A DNA stretch of 64,000 nt from Pseudarthrobacter oxydans (GTDB lineage: Bacteria; Actinomycetota; Actinomycetes; Actinomycetales; Micrococcaceae): NCBI RefSeq assembly GCF_030812335.1, contig NZ_JAUSSN010000006.1:1-64000 (forward strand). The letters are read 5' to 3'. The notes beneath the pieces are model-generated. The model was not told the origin of the DNA. It was given only the letters and a program-made list of their open reading frames with translations, and made no database searches. The translations under genes and the position numbers were made by a program. Positions 47,454 to 55,272 of this stretch are shown here, in pieces. Within the stretch, counting starts at the first letter, position 1. The number at the start of each line of letters is the position of its first letter.

Positions 47454-48327
47454 CCAGGAGCTCTACATCGAGGGTCACCCCTGCGTGGTGGTGGACAGCG
47501 TGGAGATGCGGTACCGCGTGGCCTCCAGCGCGGCTTCTGACGCTGACGCGGAAGAGGCAACCCCGCGCCTCTTCCGCCGCGCGGTCCGCAAACCCAACAT
47601 GGTGACCGTGCATGCCCTGAACAGGCTGTCGCTCGTCGTCGAGCGCGGCGAGTCGGTGGGCATCATCGGCCGGAACGGCTCGGGCAAGAGCACGCTGATG
47701 AAGATCATCAGCGGCCAGTCCAAGCCGTCCAAGGGCGCCGTATTCGCCTCCAGCACCCCCATCATGCTCGGCGTCAATGCGGCTCTCGTGCAGGACCTGT
47801 CCGGCGACCAGAACGTGATCCTCGGGTGTCTCGCCATGGGCATGAGCCGGGCCGAGGTGGACGAGAAGTTCAACAGCATCGTGGAACTGTCCGGACTCGA
47901 GAAGTCCATCCACCTGCCGATGAAGTCCTACTCCTCAGGCATGGCATCCCGCCTGCGCTTTGCTATCGCGGCGAGCGTCGACCCGGAGATCCTCCTGGTG
48001 GATGAGGCACTCAACACCGGTGATGCCCAGTTCGCGGACCGCAGCAAGCTGCGGATGGATGAGCTCCGTGAACAGGCGGGCTGCGTGTTCCTGGTCAGCC
48101 ACAGCCTGGACACGATCAAGGACATGTGCACCCGGGTGATCTGGCTCGACAAGGGCGACCTGATCATGGACGGTGATCCTGAGGCAGCCATCAAGGCCTA
48201 CCAGGAGTTCACCCGTCACCTCTCCAAGGGCAACAACATTTCGGCCACCAGGATCCTCGACGAGGCCAAGGCGAATCTCGTGGCCACCGAGGTCCGCGGG
48301 CGGTCCTCACGCCGGAGCCGGGGCTGA
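47440..48327 (+). CDS. Polysaccharide ABC exporter ATPase (TagH-like)
   Basis: 295 residues from the ATG at 47440, preceded by GGGGGAGG. Walker A GRNGSGKSTLMKIISG near 77, a signature block YSSGMASRLRFAIA near 163 (SSGM in place of LSGG, as in TagH/Wzt), Walker B ILLVDEALNTGD near 184 and switch His in VSHSLDTIKD. The N-terminus has a tagH-type preamble with MRYRVASSAASDADAEE. The C-terminus after about 250 is a short helical tail, not a carbohydrate-binding domain, so chain-end recognition as in Wzt is unlikely. Confidence 0.92.
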   Translation: MDADDQELYIEGHPCVVVDSVEMRYRVASSAASDADAEEATPRLFRRAVRKPNMVTVHALNRLSLVVERGESVGIIGRNGSGKSTLMKIISGQSKPSKGAVFASSTPIMLGVNAALVQDLSGDQNVILGCLAMGMSRAEVDEKFNSIVELSGLEKSIHLPMKSYSSGMASRLRFAIAASVDPEILLVDEALNTGDAQFADRSKLRMDELREQAGCVFLVSHSLDTIKDMCTRVIWLDKGDLIMDGDPEAAIKAYQEFTRHLSKGNNISATRILDEAKANLVATEVRGRSSRRSRG

Positions 48328-50234
48328 TGGCGGGTCTCCGGGAGATCCGGACAGGACTGTGGCATCTGCGGAGGGGCGGGCCGGCGCAGTTCAAGTCCTG
48401 GCGGTCCCGCCGGCGGATTGAACAGGGCTTCGCCGCGCCGCGCAACGTCCAGGGCGTCGAGGCGGCCTGGACCGGCCGCGGACACAAGCGGCGGCTCTCG
48501 CTCCTGCCGGCGATCCTGCCCCTGCAGCAGCCATCCCGGCCGGATGTGCGTGCAGCAGTCATCCTGGACGATTTTTCGGCGCTGGCCTTCGGCTACGAAT
48601 GGTCCACCGTCCCGGTCCATCCGCACACCTGGCGCACCGACCTGGCAGCCGCCGCTGTCGACCTGCTGTTCGTGGAATCGGCGTGGGCGGGGAACAGCGG
48701 ACTGTGGCGCGGCAAACTGGCAGGCCCGAACGGTCCGAGTGCCGAGTTCCGCGAACTCGTCGGCTGGTGCCGGGAGCAGGGCATCGCGACCGTCTTCTGG
48801 AACAAGGAAGACCCGCCCCACTATGACGACTTCCTCCCCGCCGCCCGGCTCTTTGACCGGGTGTTCACCTCCGATTCGGGCCGCATTCCGCAGTACCGGG
48901 TGGATCTGGGCCACGACCGAGTCAGTTCCCTTCCGTTCGCCGCCCAGCCCGCCATCCATAACCCGGTCAGGCCCGGACACGGCCGGCACAGCAGGGATGT
49001 TGCCTTCGCGGGGATGTACTTTGCCCACAAGTATCCCGAGCGCAGGGCCCAGATGGACTTCCTCCTCGGCGGCGCGCTGGACGCGTCCGCCAGGATGCGG
49101 ACGGGCCTGGAAATCTTCTCGCGCCAGCTCGGCGGCAACGCCGAGTACCAGTTCCCGGCGCCGCTGGATACGCGCGTTGTCGGTTCGCTGAGCTACCCGC
49201 AGACGCTGTCCGCGTACAAGGCGTACAAGGTCTTCCTCAACGTCAATTCGGTGGTTGACTCGCCCAGCATGTGTGCCCGCCGGATCTTTGAGATCACGGC
49301 ATCCGGCACGCCTGTCGTGACCGCGCCCAGCCTGGCCATGGAGCAGTTCTTCACCCCCGCGGCGGTGCCCGTCGCCGCCACCCGCAAGGATGCCGAACAC
49401 CTGACCCGCGCGCTGGTCTCCAACCCGGAGCTGAACGACCGCACCGCGCACCTGGCCCAGCGCACCATCTGGGCGGGCCACACCTACGCCCACCGGGCGG
49501 AGACCGTCCTGCAGCACGCACTCCCTCGCCTACAAGCCGGCGTGCGGCGGCCGTCGCTTTCGGTGTTGTTGCCCACCATCAGGCCGCAGAACCTTGAGCG
49601 TGTCTTCCGAACCCTCGCAGGACAGCACGGCGTGGAACCGGAACTGGTGCTGCTCACCCACGGCTTCCGACTCTCCACCGAACGGCTGGCGGAGCTCTCC
49701 GGCCAGTCCGGGCTCCGGAACGTGGTGCTCCTGGAGGCGTCGCGGGAGGTTTCGCTGGGGGAGTGCCTGAACAGGTGCGTCGCCGCGTCCGGTGGCGAGG
49801 TCCTCACCAAGATGGACGACGACGACCATTACGGCCCGCACTACCTGAGTGACCAGCTGCACGCGTTGTCGTACTCGGGTGCGGACGTTGTGGGTAAGCA
49901 GGCACACTACATGCACCTCGAGACGTCCAACGCCGCCATCCTGAGGTTCGCAGCCAGGGAGCACCGGTTCACGGACTTCGTGATGGGACCGACCATTATG
50001 GCCCGCCGGGACGTCTTCACCGACCATCCGTTCCAGCCCGTCACGGTCGGCGAGGACACCGGATTTCTCCGCGCCGTCCATGCCGCAGGTAAGGTCATCT
50101 ATTCGTCGGACCGCTTCAACTACTTCCAGGTACGCACGGGAGACGGACACACTTGGCAGGTGGAGGATGCCGAGCTGCTTGCTTCGGGCGACATTAAATT
50201 CTACGGAAAGCTACATGGACATGTTGACATCTAG
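48327..50234 (+). CDS. CgeB-like / GT2 bifunctional glycosyltransferase
   Basis: 635 residues. The N-terminal half (about 70-395) is CgeB/DUF3880-like: FNKEDP-type block (FWNKEDPPHYDDFL), DVAFAGMYFAHKYPERRA near 225 and ARRIFEITASGTPVVTAPS near 315. The C-terminal half (about 410-630) is a GT2 domain with PSLSVLLPTIRPQNLERVF, the DxD motif MDDDDHYGP near 495, and the acceptor block TDFVMGPTIMARRDVF. Such fusions are known for spore-coat and wall glycan synthesis. The start overlaps the ATPase stop and the dehydrogenase starts within its last 20 bases. Confidence 0.87.
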   Translation: MAGLREIRTGLWHLRRGGPAQFKSWRSRRRIEQGFAAPRNVQGVEAAWTGRGHKRRLSLLPAILPLQQPSRPDVRAAVILDDFSALAFGYEWSTVPVHPHTWRTDLAAAAVDLLFVESAWAGNSGLWRGKLAGPNGPSAEFRELVGWCREQGIATVFWNKEDPPHYDDFLPAARLFDRVFTSDSGRIPQYRVDLGHDRVSSLPFAAQPAIHNPVRPGHGRHSRDVAFAGMYFAHKYPERRAQMDFLLGGALDASARMRTGLEIFSRQLGGNAEYQFPAPLDTRVVGSLSYPQTLSAYKAYKVFLNVNSVVDSPSMCARRIFEITASGTPVVTAPSLAMEQFFTPAAVPVAATRKDAEHLTRALVSNPELNDRTAHLAQRTIWAGHTYAHRAETVLQHALPRLQAGVRRPSLSVLLPTIRPQNLERVFRTLAGQHGVEPELVLLTHGFRLSTERLAELSGQSGLRNVVLLEASREVSLGECLNRCVAASGGEVLTKMDDDDHYGPHYLSDQLHALSYSGADVVGKQAHYMHLETSNAAILRFAAREHRFTDFVMGPTIMARRDVFTDHPFQPVTVGEDTGFLRAVHAAGKVIYSSDRFNYFQVRTGDGHTWQVEDAELLASGDIKFYGKLHGHVDI

Positions 50235-51495
50235 AACCGCCGAGACCGGGACGGGCATCAGGACGGTCGCCGTCGTCGGCCTGGGCTACATCGGGCTGCC
50301 CACGGCAGCCATCCTGGCCACCAACGGTCTGGAGGTCATCGGGGTCGATCTGAACCAGGACACCGTGGACGCCGTCAACAACGGTGACGTGCCGTTTGTG
50401 GAACCTGACCTGGGCATCCACGTCGCGGGCGCGGTCAGCCAGGGAAGGCTTCGGGCCCAACGCGAAACTCCCAGCGCGGATGCCTACATCGTTGCCGTGC
50501 CGACGCCGTTCAATGCCGACAAGTCCGCGGACATGTCCTACATCGCCGCCGCCGCCCGGGCCATCGCGCCCCAGCTGAGCGGCGGCGAGCTGGTGATTCT
50601 GGAGTCGACCTCACCGCCCGGGAGCACCCGCCGGCTCGCGGAACTGATTCTCGGGATCCGCCCGGACCTGAGCCTTGACGGCCGGGACGGCCAGCCTGCC
50701 CTTCTGGTGGCGCACTGTCCCGAACGGGTGCTGCCGGGCCGGATCATGGTCGAGCTGGTAACGAACGACCGTGTGGTGGGCGGCCTCACTGCGGAGGCTG
50801 CCGAGGCCGCGGCTGCGCTGTACGGGGTGTTCTGCCAGGGCGAAATCCACCTTACGGACGCTGCGACGGCCGAGATGTCAAAACTGGTGGAGAACGCCTA
50901 CCGCGACGTGAATATCGCGTTCGCGAACGAACTGTCCGTCATCAGCGAAAGTCTGGACATCGACGTCTGGGAGCTCATCCGGCTGGCCAACCACCATCCC
51001 CGGGTCAACATTCTTCAGCCCGGACCCGGCGTCGGCGGCCACTGCATTGCCGTGGACCCCTGGTTCATTGTGGCCGCGGACCCAGATAACTCCGTCCTGA
51101 TCCGTACAGCCCGCGAAGTCAACGACCGCAAGCCCGGCCACGTAGTGGAACAGGTCCGGAAGGCTGCCAGCGGTATCAGCCGTCCGGTGATTGCGTGCCT
51201 GGGCCTGGCCTTCAAAGCCAACATTGATGACGTCCGGGAGTCACCGGCGGTGGAGATCGTCCGGCGGGTGGCAACGTTGCAGCCCGATGCGGATATTCTT
51301 GTCGCGGCGCCGCACAAGAATCAGCTGCCGAAGGAGTTGGCTGAGTGTGCCAACGTCCGGCTGACGGAAACCGACAAGGCGATCGAGGCGGCCGACGTCG
51401 TGGTGCTATTGGTCGATCACGACAAGTTCCGTGAGATTGAACCGTCGAGCCTTGAGGGCAAGAAGATCATCGACACCCGCGGTTTCTGGCGCTGA
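50215..51495 (+). CDS. wecC: UDP-N-acetyl-D-mannosamine dehydrogenase-like protein
   Basis: 426 residues from the ATG at 50215, supported by GGAAAG upstream. NAD-dependent two-step oxidation of a UDP-sugar C6 to a uronate. GLGYIGLPTAAILATNG near 21 binds NAD; ESTSPPGSTRRL near 125; the catalytic Cys is in GPGVGGHCIAVDPWF near 275; the catalytic Lys is in SKLVENAYRDVNIAFANEL. The EYRDVNIAFANE and GGHCIAVDPWF wording is that of WecC/MnaB rather than UDP-glucose dehydrogenase. The product would be UDP-ManNAcA. No UDP-GlcNAc 2-epimerase is in the window, so that gene must be elsewhere. Confidence 0.85.
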   Translation: MDMLTSRTAETGTGIRTVAVVGLGYIGLPTAAILATNGLEVIGVDLNQDTVDAVNNGDVPFVEPDLGIHVAGAVSQGRLRAQRETPSADAYIVAVPTPFNADKSADMSYIAAAARAIAPQLSGGELVILESTSPPGSTRRLAELILGIRPDLSLDGRDGQPALLVAHCPERVLPGRIMVELVTNDRVVGGLTAEAAEAAAALYGVFCQGEIHLTDAATAEMSKLVENAYRDVNIAFANELSVISESLDIDVWELIRLANHHPRVNILQPGPGVGGHCIAVDPWFIVAADPDNSVLIRTAREVNDRKPGHVVEQVRKAASGISRPVIACLGLAFKANIDDVRESPAVEIVRRVATLQPDADILVAAPHKNQLPKELAECANVRLTETDKAIEAADVVVLLVDHDKFREIEPSSLEGKKIIDTRGFWR

Positions 51496-51583
51496 AGCAG
51501 TCGGCGCAGGCGTCAACGGCGCTTTGTAAGTAAACGAATGATGAGGGTCGGGCCGCTCACGGCGGCCGGCCCAGGGGAGATTA

Positions 51584-53476
51584 ATGCATAACCGAAGTGA
51601 CACATCATCGCGGCTGCCCGCCGGCAAGCATTTTGCCGTCACCTGGAGCGTGCCTGTGGTGCACGGCGGTAGGACAAACTCCATGCTGCACCGCTCCCGG
51701 GCCTTCGCCGCCGAGGGCGGGGCGCCGGTGGAAATTCTCACCTTCGACAATTTCCGCGACTACCCGGACATCCGGAAGACACTCACCGAACAGGGGAAAC
51801 TGACCGGCGGGGTCACTCTTCGCAACATTTGGGAAGACCTTGCCTCCCTTGCCGGAGACGCTCCCGTTCTCCCGGCGGAGGAACTTACCGGCTTCACTCC
51901 GCTCGGCGAGACGGGAACGCCCGTCACCTCGGTGGAAGGCGGCCCGAGCGGGCGGACCCAGAGATTTGCTGCTGACGGCACGACGCTGCTGCAGACGGAC
52001 TACCTGCGTGAGGACGGATCTCTCTTCCTTTCGGACCGCAACGATGTCGATACCCCGGGCCAGCACGGGGGCAGGTCGCTCACTCTCTGCAATGCCCAGG
52101 GTCTGCCGGTGGAGCAGTGGCGTTCATCGTGGGAAATGTACCGGTCCTGGCTGGATCACTTGACTGACGGCCACGACTCGTTCTTCATCGTGGATAACAA
52201 GCACGCCGCGACGTTCATGAAGACCTACCGGCGGCCGTCGGCGACCGTCTTTCTGATGGTCCATGATTCCCACCTCGCCACCGCGGTAGACGGGCCGGCC
52301 TCGCCGCTCTCGGGTTCCGGCGACGTGGTCGTGCCCCGCTTCGACAACTTCGACGGCGTGGCAATCCTGACCCGGATGCAGGCAGAGGACATCAGGGCAC
52401 GCGTCGGGGACATCGGCAACATCCATGTCATACCCAACAGCCGAGCGCTGCCCGTCCAGCCCGTGGAAGGCGACCGCGACCCGACGGCCGGTGTGTTGCT
52501 GGCCCAGTTGCGGCCCCTCAAGCAGATAGATCACGCCATCCGGGCGGTCACCGACGTGAACCACCGCCTTCAGACAACCGCTACCCTGGGCATCTACGGC
52601 GAGGGGGACGAGGGCGCCAGGTTGGAAAGCCTCATCCAGCGGCTGGGCGTTTCCTCCTTGGTCCAGCTCAAGGGCCACACCCATTCGCCGGCCAGGGTGT
52701 TCGGCGAATCCTCTTTTTCGCTGCTGACGAGTTCGTCCGAATCCTTTGGCCTGGTGATTCTGGAGAGCATGTCCGCCGGCTGTGTGCCCATCGCCTACGA
52801 CATCCACTACGGCCCGTCGTCGATCATCACGCACGGCGTCAACGGCTACATCGTTGAATACGGGAATGAGCAGGCACTGGCCGAGTGCGTGGCAGCATTT
52901 CTGGGGTTGCCGGCCGAACAAAAGGCCACCATGCGGGAAGCCGCGATTTCCAGGGCCGTCGACTTCTCCGACGCCCCCGTGGTCTCCATGTGGTCCGAAG
53001 CATTGACGGCCGCGGCGGCCAGCAAGGCCATCCCCGCCCCGGAACTCCAAGTGGCAGTCACGGACACCGTCTGGGGAACTTGGTCGGACGGGGCCCTCGA
53101 GTTGCGGGTAACCGCCCGGCTGACCGCCGAGAGCGATAGCCTCGACGCGGATACGCCGCGTTTCCTGTGCCGACTGAGAATCCGGGGCACCGAGTCCTTC
53201 TTCAGGGCGTCCGGCGAGGTGACCGGACACACAGCCGAGGGCGAATTTTCCAGCGTCTTCCGCTTCGGCCCGGACGTCATGCAGGCCCTGAGCGAATATG
53301 TCGTCGACGCCACCCTCGAGACCCAACTGCTGGGCCGCCGCGTGTCGTCCCGGCTGCCCTTCCGGGCCCCGGTCCCGAGTCCCATGGATGTCTATGGAAC
53401 CGTGCACGGCAACCTAAGCCTTCGCCCGTTGAGGCCCGCACCCGCACCCTCAACATCCACAGCCAATGCAGTCTGA
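51584..53476 (+). CDS. TagE/TarM-like glycosyltransferase with C-terminal beta domain
   Basis: 630 residues, 88 bp after the dehydrogenase. The N-terminal half is the DUF1975-type module of poly(glycerol-phosphate) alpha-glucosyltransferases (VVHGGRTNSMLHRSRAF, LREDGSLFLSDRND). The GT4 domain has VLLAQLRPLKQIDHAIRAV near 305, GEGDEGARL, and E-x7-E in ESFGLVILE near 384. After about 485 there is an extra 140-residue beta-rich domain that I do not recognise; it may bind the polymer. Glycosylation of a teichoic acid is the likely role. The next gene is a paralogue lacking this tail. Confidence 0.85.
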   Translation: MHNRSDTSSRLPAGKHFAVTWSVPVVHGGRTNSMLHRSRAFAAEGGAPVEILTFDNFRDYPDIRKTLTEQGKLTGGVTLRNIWEDLASLAGDAPVLPAEELTGFTPLGETGTPVTSVEGGPSGRTQRFAADGTTLLQTDYLREDGSLFLSDRNDVDTPGQHGGRSLTLCNAQGLPVEQWRSSWEMYRSWLDHLTDGHDSFFIVDNKHAATFMKTYRRPSATVFLMVHDSHLATAVDGPASPLSGSGDVVVPRFDNFDGVAILTRMQAEDIRARVGDIGNIHVIPNSRALPVQPVEGDRDPTAGVLLAQLRPLKQIDHAIRAVTDVNHRLQTTATLGIYGEGDEGARLESLIQRLGVSSLVQLKGHTHSPARVFGESSFSLLTSSSESFGLVILESMSAGCVPIAYDIHYGPSSIITHGVNGYIVEYGNEQALAECVAAFLGLPAEQKATMREAAISRAVDFSDAPVVSMWSEALTAAAASKAIPAPELQVAVTDTVWGTWSDGALELRVTARLTAESDSLDADTPRFLCRLRIRGTESFFRASGEVTGHTAEGEFSSVFRFGPDVMQALSEYVVDATLETQLLGRRVSSRLPFRAPVPSPMDVYGTVHGNLSLRPLRPAPAPSTSTANAV

Positions 53477-53492
53477 GTTTTCGGAGATCGTT

Positions 53493-55010
53493 ATGAATCA
53501 GCAGGACGTGCGCGACGACCAGGCCCGCGGCCTTCCGACCCTGCCCGCGGGGTACCACTGTGCCATCACCTGGGGGATACCCACGGAGTACGGCGGCATG
53601 ACGAATGCCCTCCTGCACCGTTCGCGGGCGTTTATGCAGGAAGCCGGTGTGCCCGTGGATGTCCTGACTTTTGCCTGGTCACTGGACTACGGCGATATCC
53701 GTTGCGAGCTCGAAGCCGCCGGTGAGCTGATACCGGGGCTGCGGCTGCGGAACCTCTGGGATGAACTGGGCCAGCTCACGGAGAGCCAGTTGGCGTCGTC
53801 GAAACCCGGCAAGAACGTCGTCGGCGAGTTTTCGGCGATCGGCGCGGAGGAGGAGGCCACGGACGAAGCCAGCGGCGGGGTCCTCCGCCGCCGGGTCCGC
53901 TATGGCTCCGACGGGAAGACGGTCCTCCAAGTGGACTATTTCCGGTCGGATGGAACCGTCGTGGCCTCCGACCGCCGGGACGTCTCCGTCAGGGGAGTTG
54001 AAGGCGGGCGGCTGGTAACCCTGTGCGGTTTCGACGGCCGTCCCGTGGCCTCGTGGAACCAGATCTGGCCGCTCTACCTTTTCTGGCTCGACTGCGTGGT
54101 CGAAGGCCGCGAATCCTTCATGATTGTTGACAGCAAGTCGACCGCCAATTTCATGACCCGGTACCGTCGAGACAACGTCGTCACCATGCACTTGGTGCAC
54201 AACTCCCACATGGCCAGCGGCGCCCTTCCCCCGTACGGGGAGCTCAGCCCGACCCGGCGGTATGTGTTCGAGCGTCTGAGTTCCTTCGACGCCGTGGTCT
54301 TCCTGACCGAAAGCCAGAAGAAGGACGTGGACCTGGTCTTCGATAATCCCCGGAACACCTGCGTTATCCCGAACAGCAGATCACTTCCCGCGGTGTCGGA
54401 CCCGGAAGAGGGCCACACTCCTGAGTTGGGCATCATCCTGGGGAGCCTGACCGGCCGCAAGAGACTTGACCACGCCATCCGCGCCGTGGCAGAGGCGCGA
54501 AAGTCCTCTGACGTCGGGTACCTGCTGGAGATCTACGGCCAAGGCTCGGAACAGGCCGCGCTTGCGAAGCTGATCGACTCGATCGGCATGGGGGACCACG
54601 TCGCCTTGCGGGGTTACTCCATCGATGCCCGGCAGGAATTCGAACGTGCTTCATTCACTCTCCTGACCAGCAAACTCGAAGGGCAGGGGCTCGTCCTGAT
54701 CGAGGCCATGAGTGCCGGATGCATCCCCATCTCCTATGACGTTCCGTATGGTCCTGCTGACATCATCCAGGACGGCGTCAACGGGTTCCTCGTGAAGGCG
54801 GGCGATATCTCGGCGATGTCGGAGCGGATCCGTCAACTCAGCACCATGGGCGAGGAAGATCTCAAAGACATGCGCCGCGCGGCCGTCGCCCGGGCTCATG
54901 CCTTCAATGACGCGATGGTCGTCTCGAAGTGGGGCGCCGCCATGCGGGATGCGATAGAACGAAAGCTGTGGGCCATGCCGGTCACTCCTGCTGCAAAGGT
55001 CTCCAGCTAG
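53493..55010 (+). CDS. TagE/TarM-like glycosyltransferase (paralogue)
   Basis: 505 residues from the ATG at 53493, chosen for GGAGATCGTT upstream; an earlier in-frame ATG overlaps the previous gene. Same architecture as the gene before it: YGGMTNALLHRSRAF at the start, YFRSDGTVVASDRRDV near 155, GIILGSLTGRKRLDHAIRAV near 315 and E-x7-E in EGQGLVLIE near 395. It ends after the GT4 domain without the beta tail. The two may add sugars to different positions or act as a hetero-oligomer. A hairpin terminator follows. Confidence 0.85.
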   Translation: MNQQDVRDDQARGLPTLPAGYHCAITWGIPTEYGGMTNALLHRSRAFMQEAGVPVDVLTFAWSLDYGDIRCELEAAGELIPGLRLRNLWDELGQLTESQLASSKPGKNVVGEFSAIGAEEEATDEASGGVLRRRVRYGSDGKTVLQVDYFRSDGTVVASDRRDVSVRGVEGGRLVTLCGFDGRPVASWNQIWPLYLFWLDCVVEGRESFMIVDSKSTANFMTRYRRDNVVTMHLVHNSHMASGALPPYGELSPTRRYVFERLSSFDAVVFLTESQKKDVDLVFDNPRNTCVIPNSRSLPAVSDPEEGHTPELGIILGSLTGRKRLDHAIRAVAEARKSSDVGYLLEIYGQGSEQAALAKLIDSIGMGDHVALRGYSIDARQEFERASFTLLTSKLEGQGLVLIEAMSAGCIPISYDVPYGPADIIQDGVNGFLVKAGDISAMSERIRQLSTMGEEDLKDMRRAAVARAHAFNDAMVVSKWGAAMRDAIERKLWAMPVTPAAKVSS

Positions 55011-55029
55011 GCACTAACGGCCCGCGGCT

Positions 55030-55070
55030 GGCCGGCGCCGCCGTCCGTGATGGCCGGACGGCGGCCGGCC
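55030..55070 (+). terminator. Terminator-like hairpin after the TagE-like pair
   Basis: An 11-bp stem (55037-55047 with 55055-55065) closes a 7-nt loop, and GGCCG/CGGCC extends it with a small bulge. It lies 20 nt after the stop codon; no T run. Confidence 0.6.
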
Positions 55071-55167
55071 TGCCCTCACACTAGCCTGCGCCAAATTTGC
55101 GCCTACCCTGCGTCTCCTCTGGGCCTTGGGTCGATACCATCATCTCGCTGCCTGCCGACGGTTGGTT

Positions 55168-55192
55168 AGAAAGTACCTGCCAGGTTCTTTCT
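55168..55192. promoter_or_regulatory. 25-bp palindromic operator-like site before FN3-EEP gene
   Basis: AGAAAGTACCTG and CAGGTTCTTTCT flank a central C; the arms agree at 11 of 12 positions. It lies about 80 bp before the start codon. A dimeric regulator site is more likely than a terminator, since it stands alone at the head of a gene. Confidence 0.4.
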
Positions 55193-55272
55193 GAATCGTC
55201 GCCGGAAGTTGGACGATGGATCGCTTCGGAACAGAATTCCGGTGACGGTGATCCCCTATTTAAGGGTGTCGG

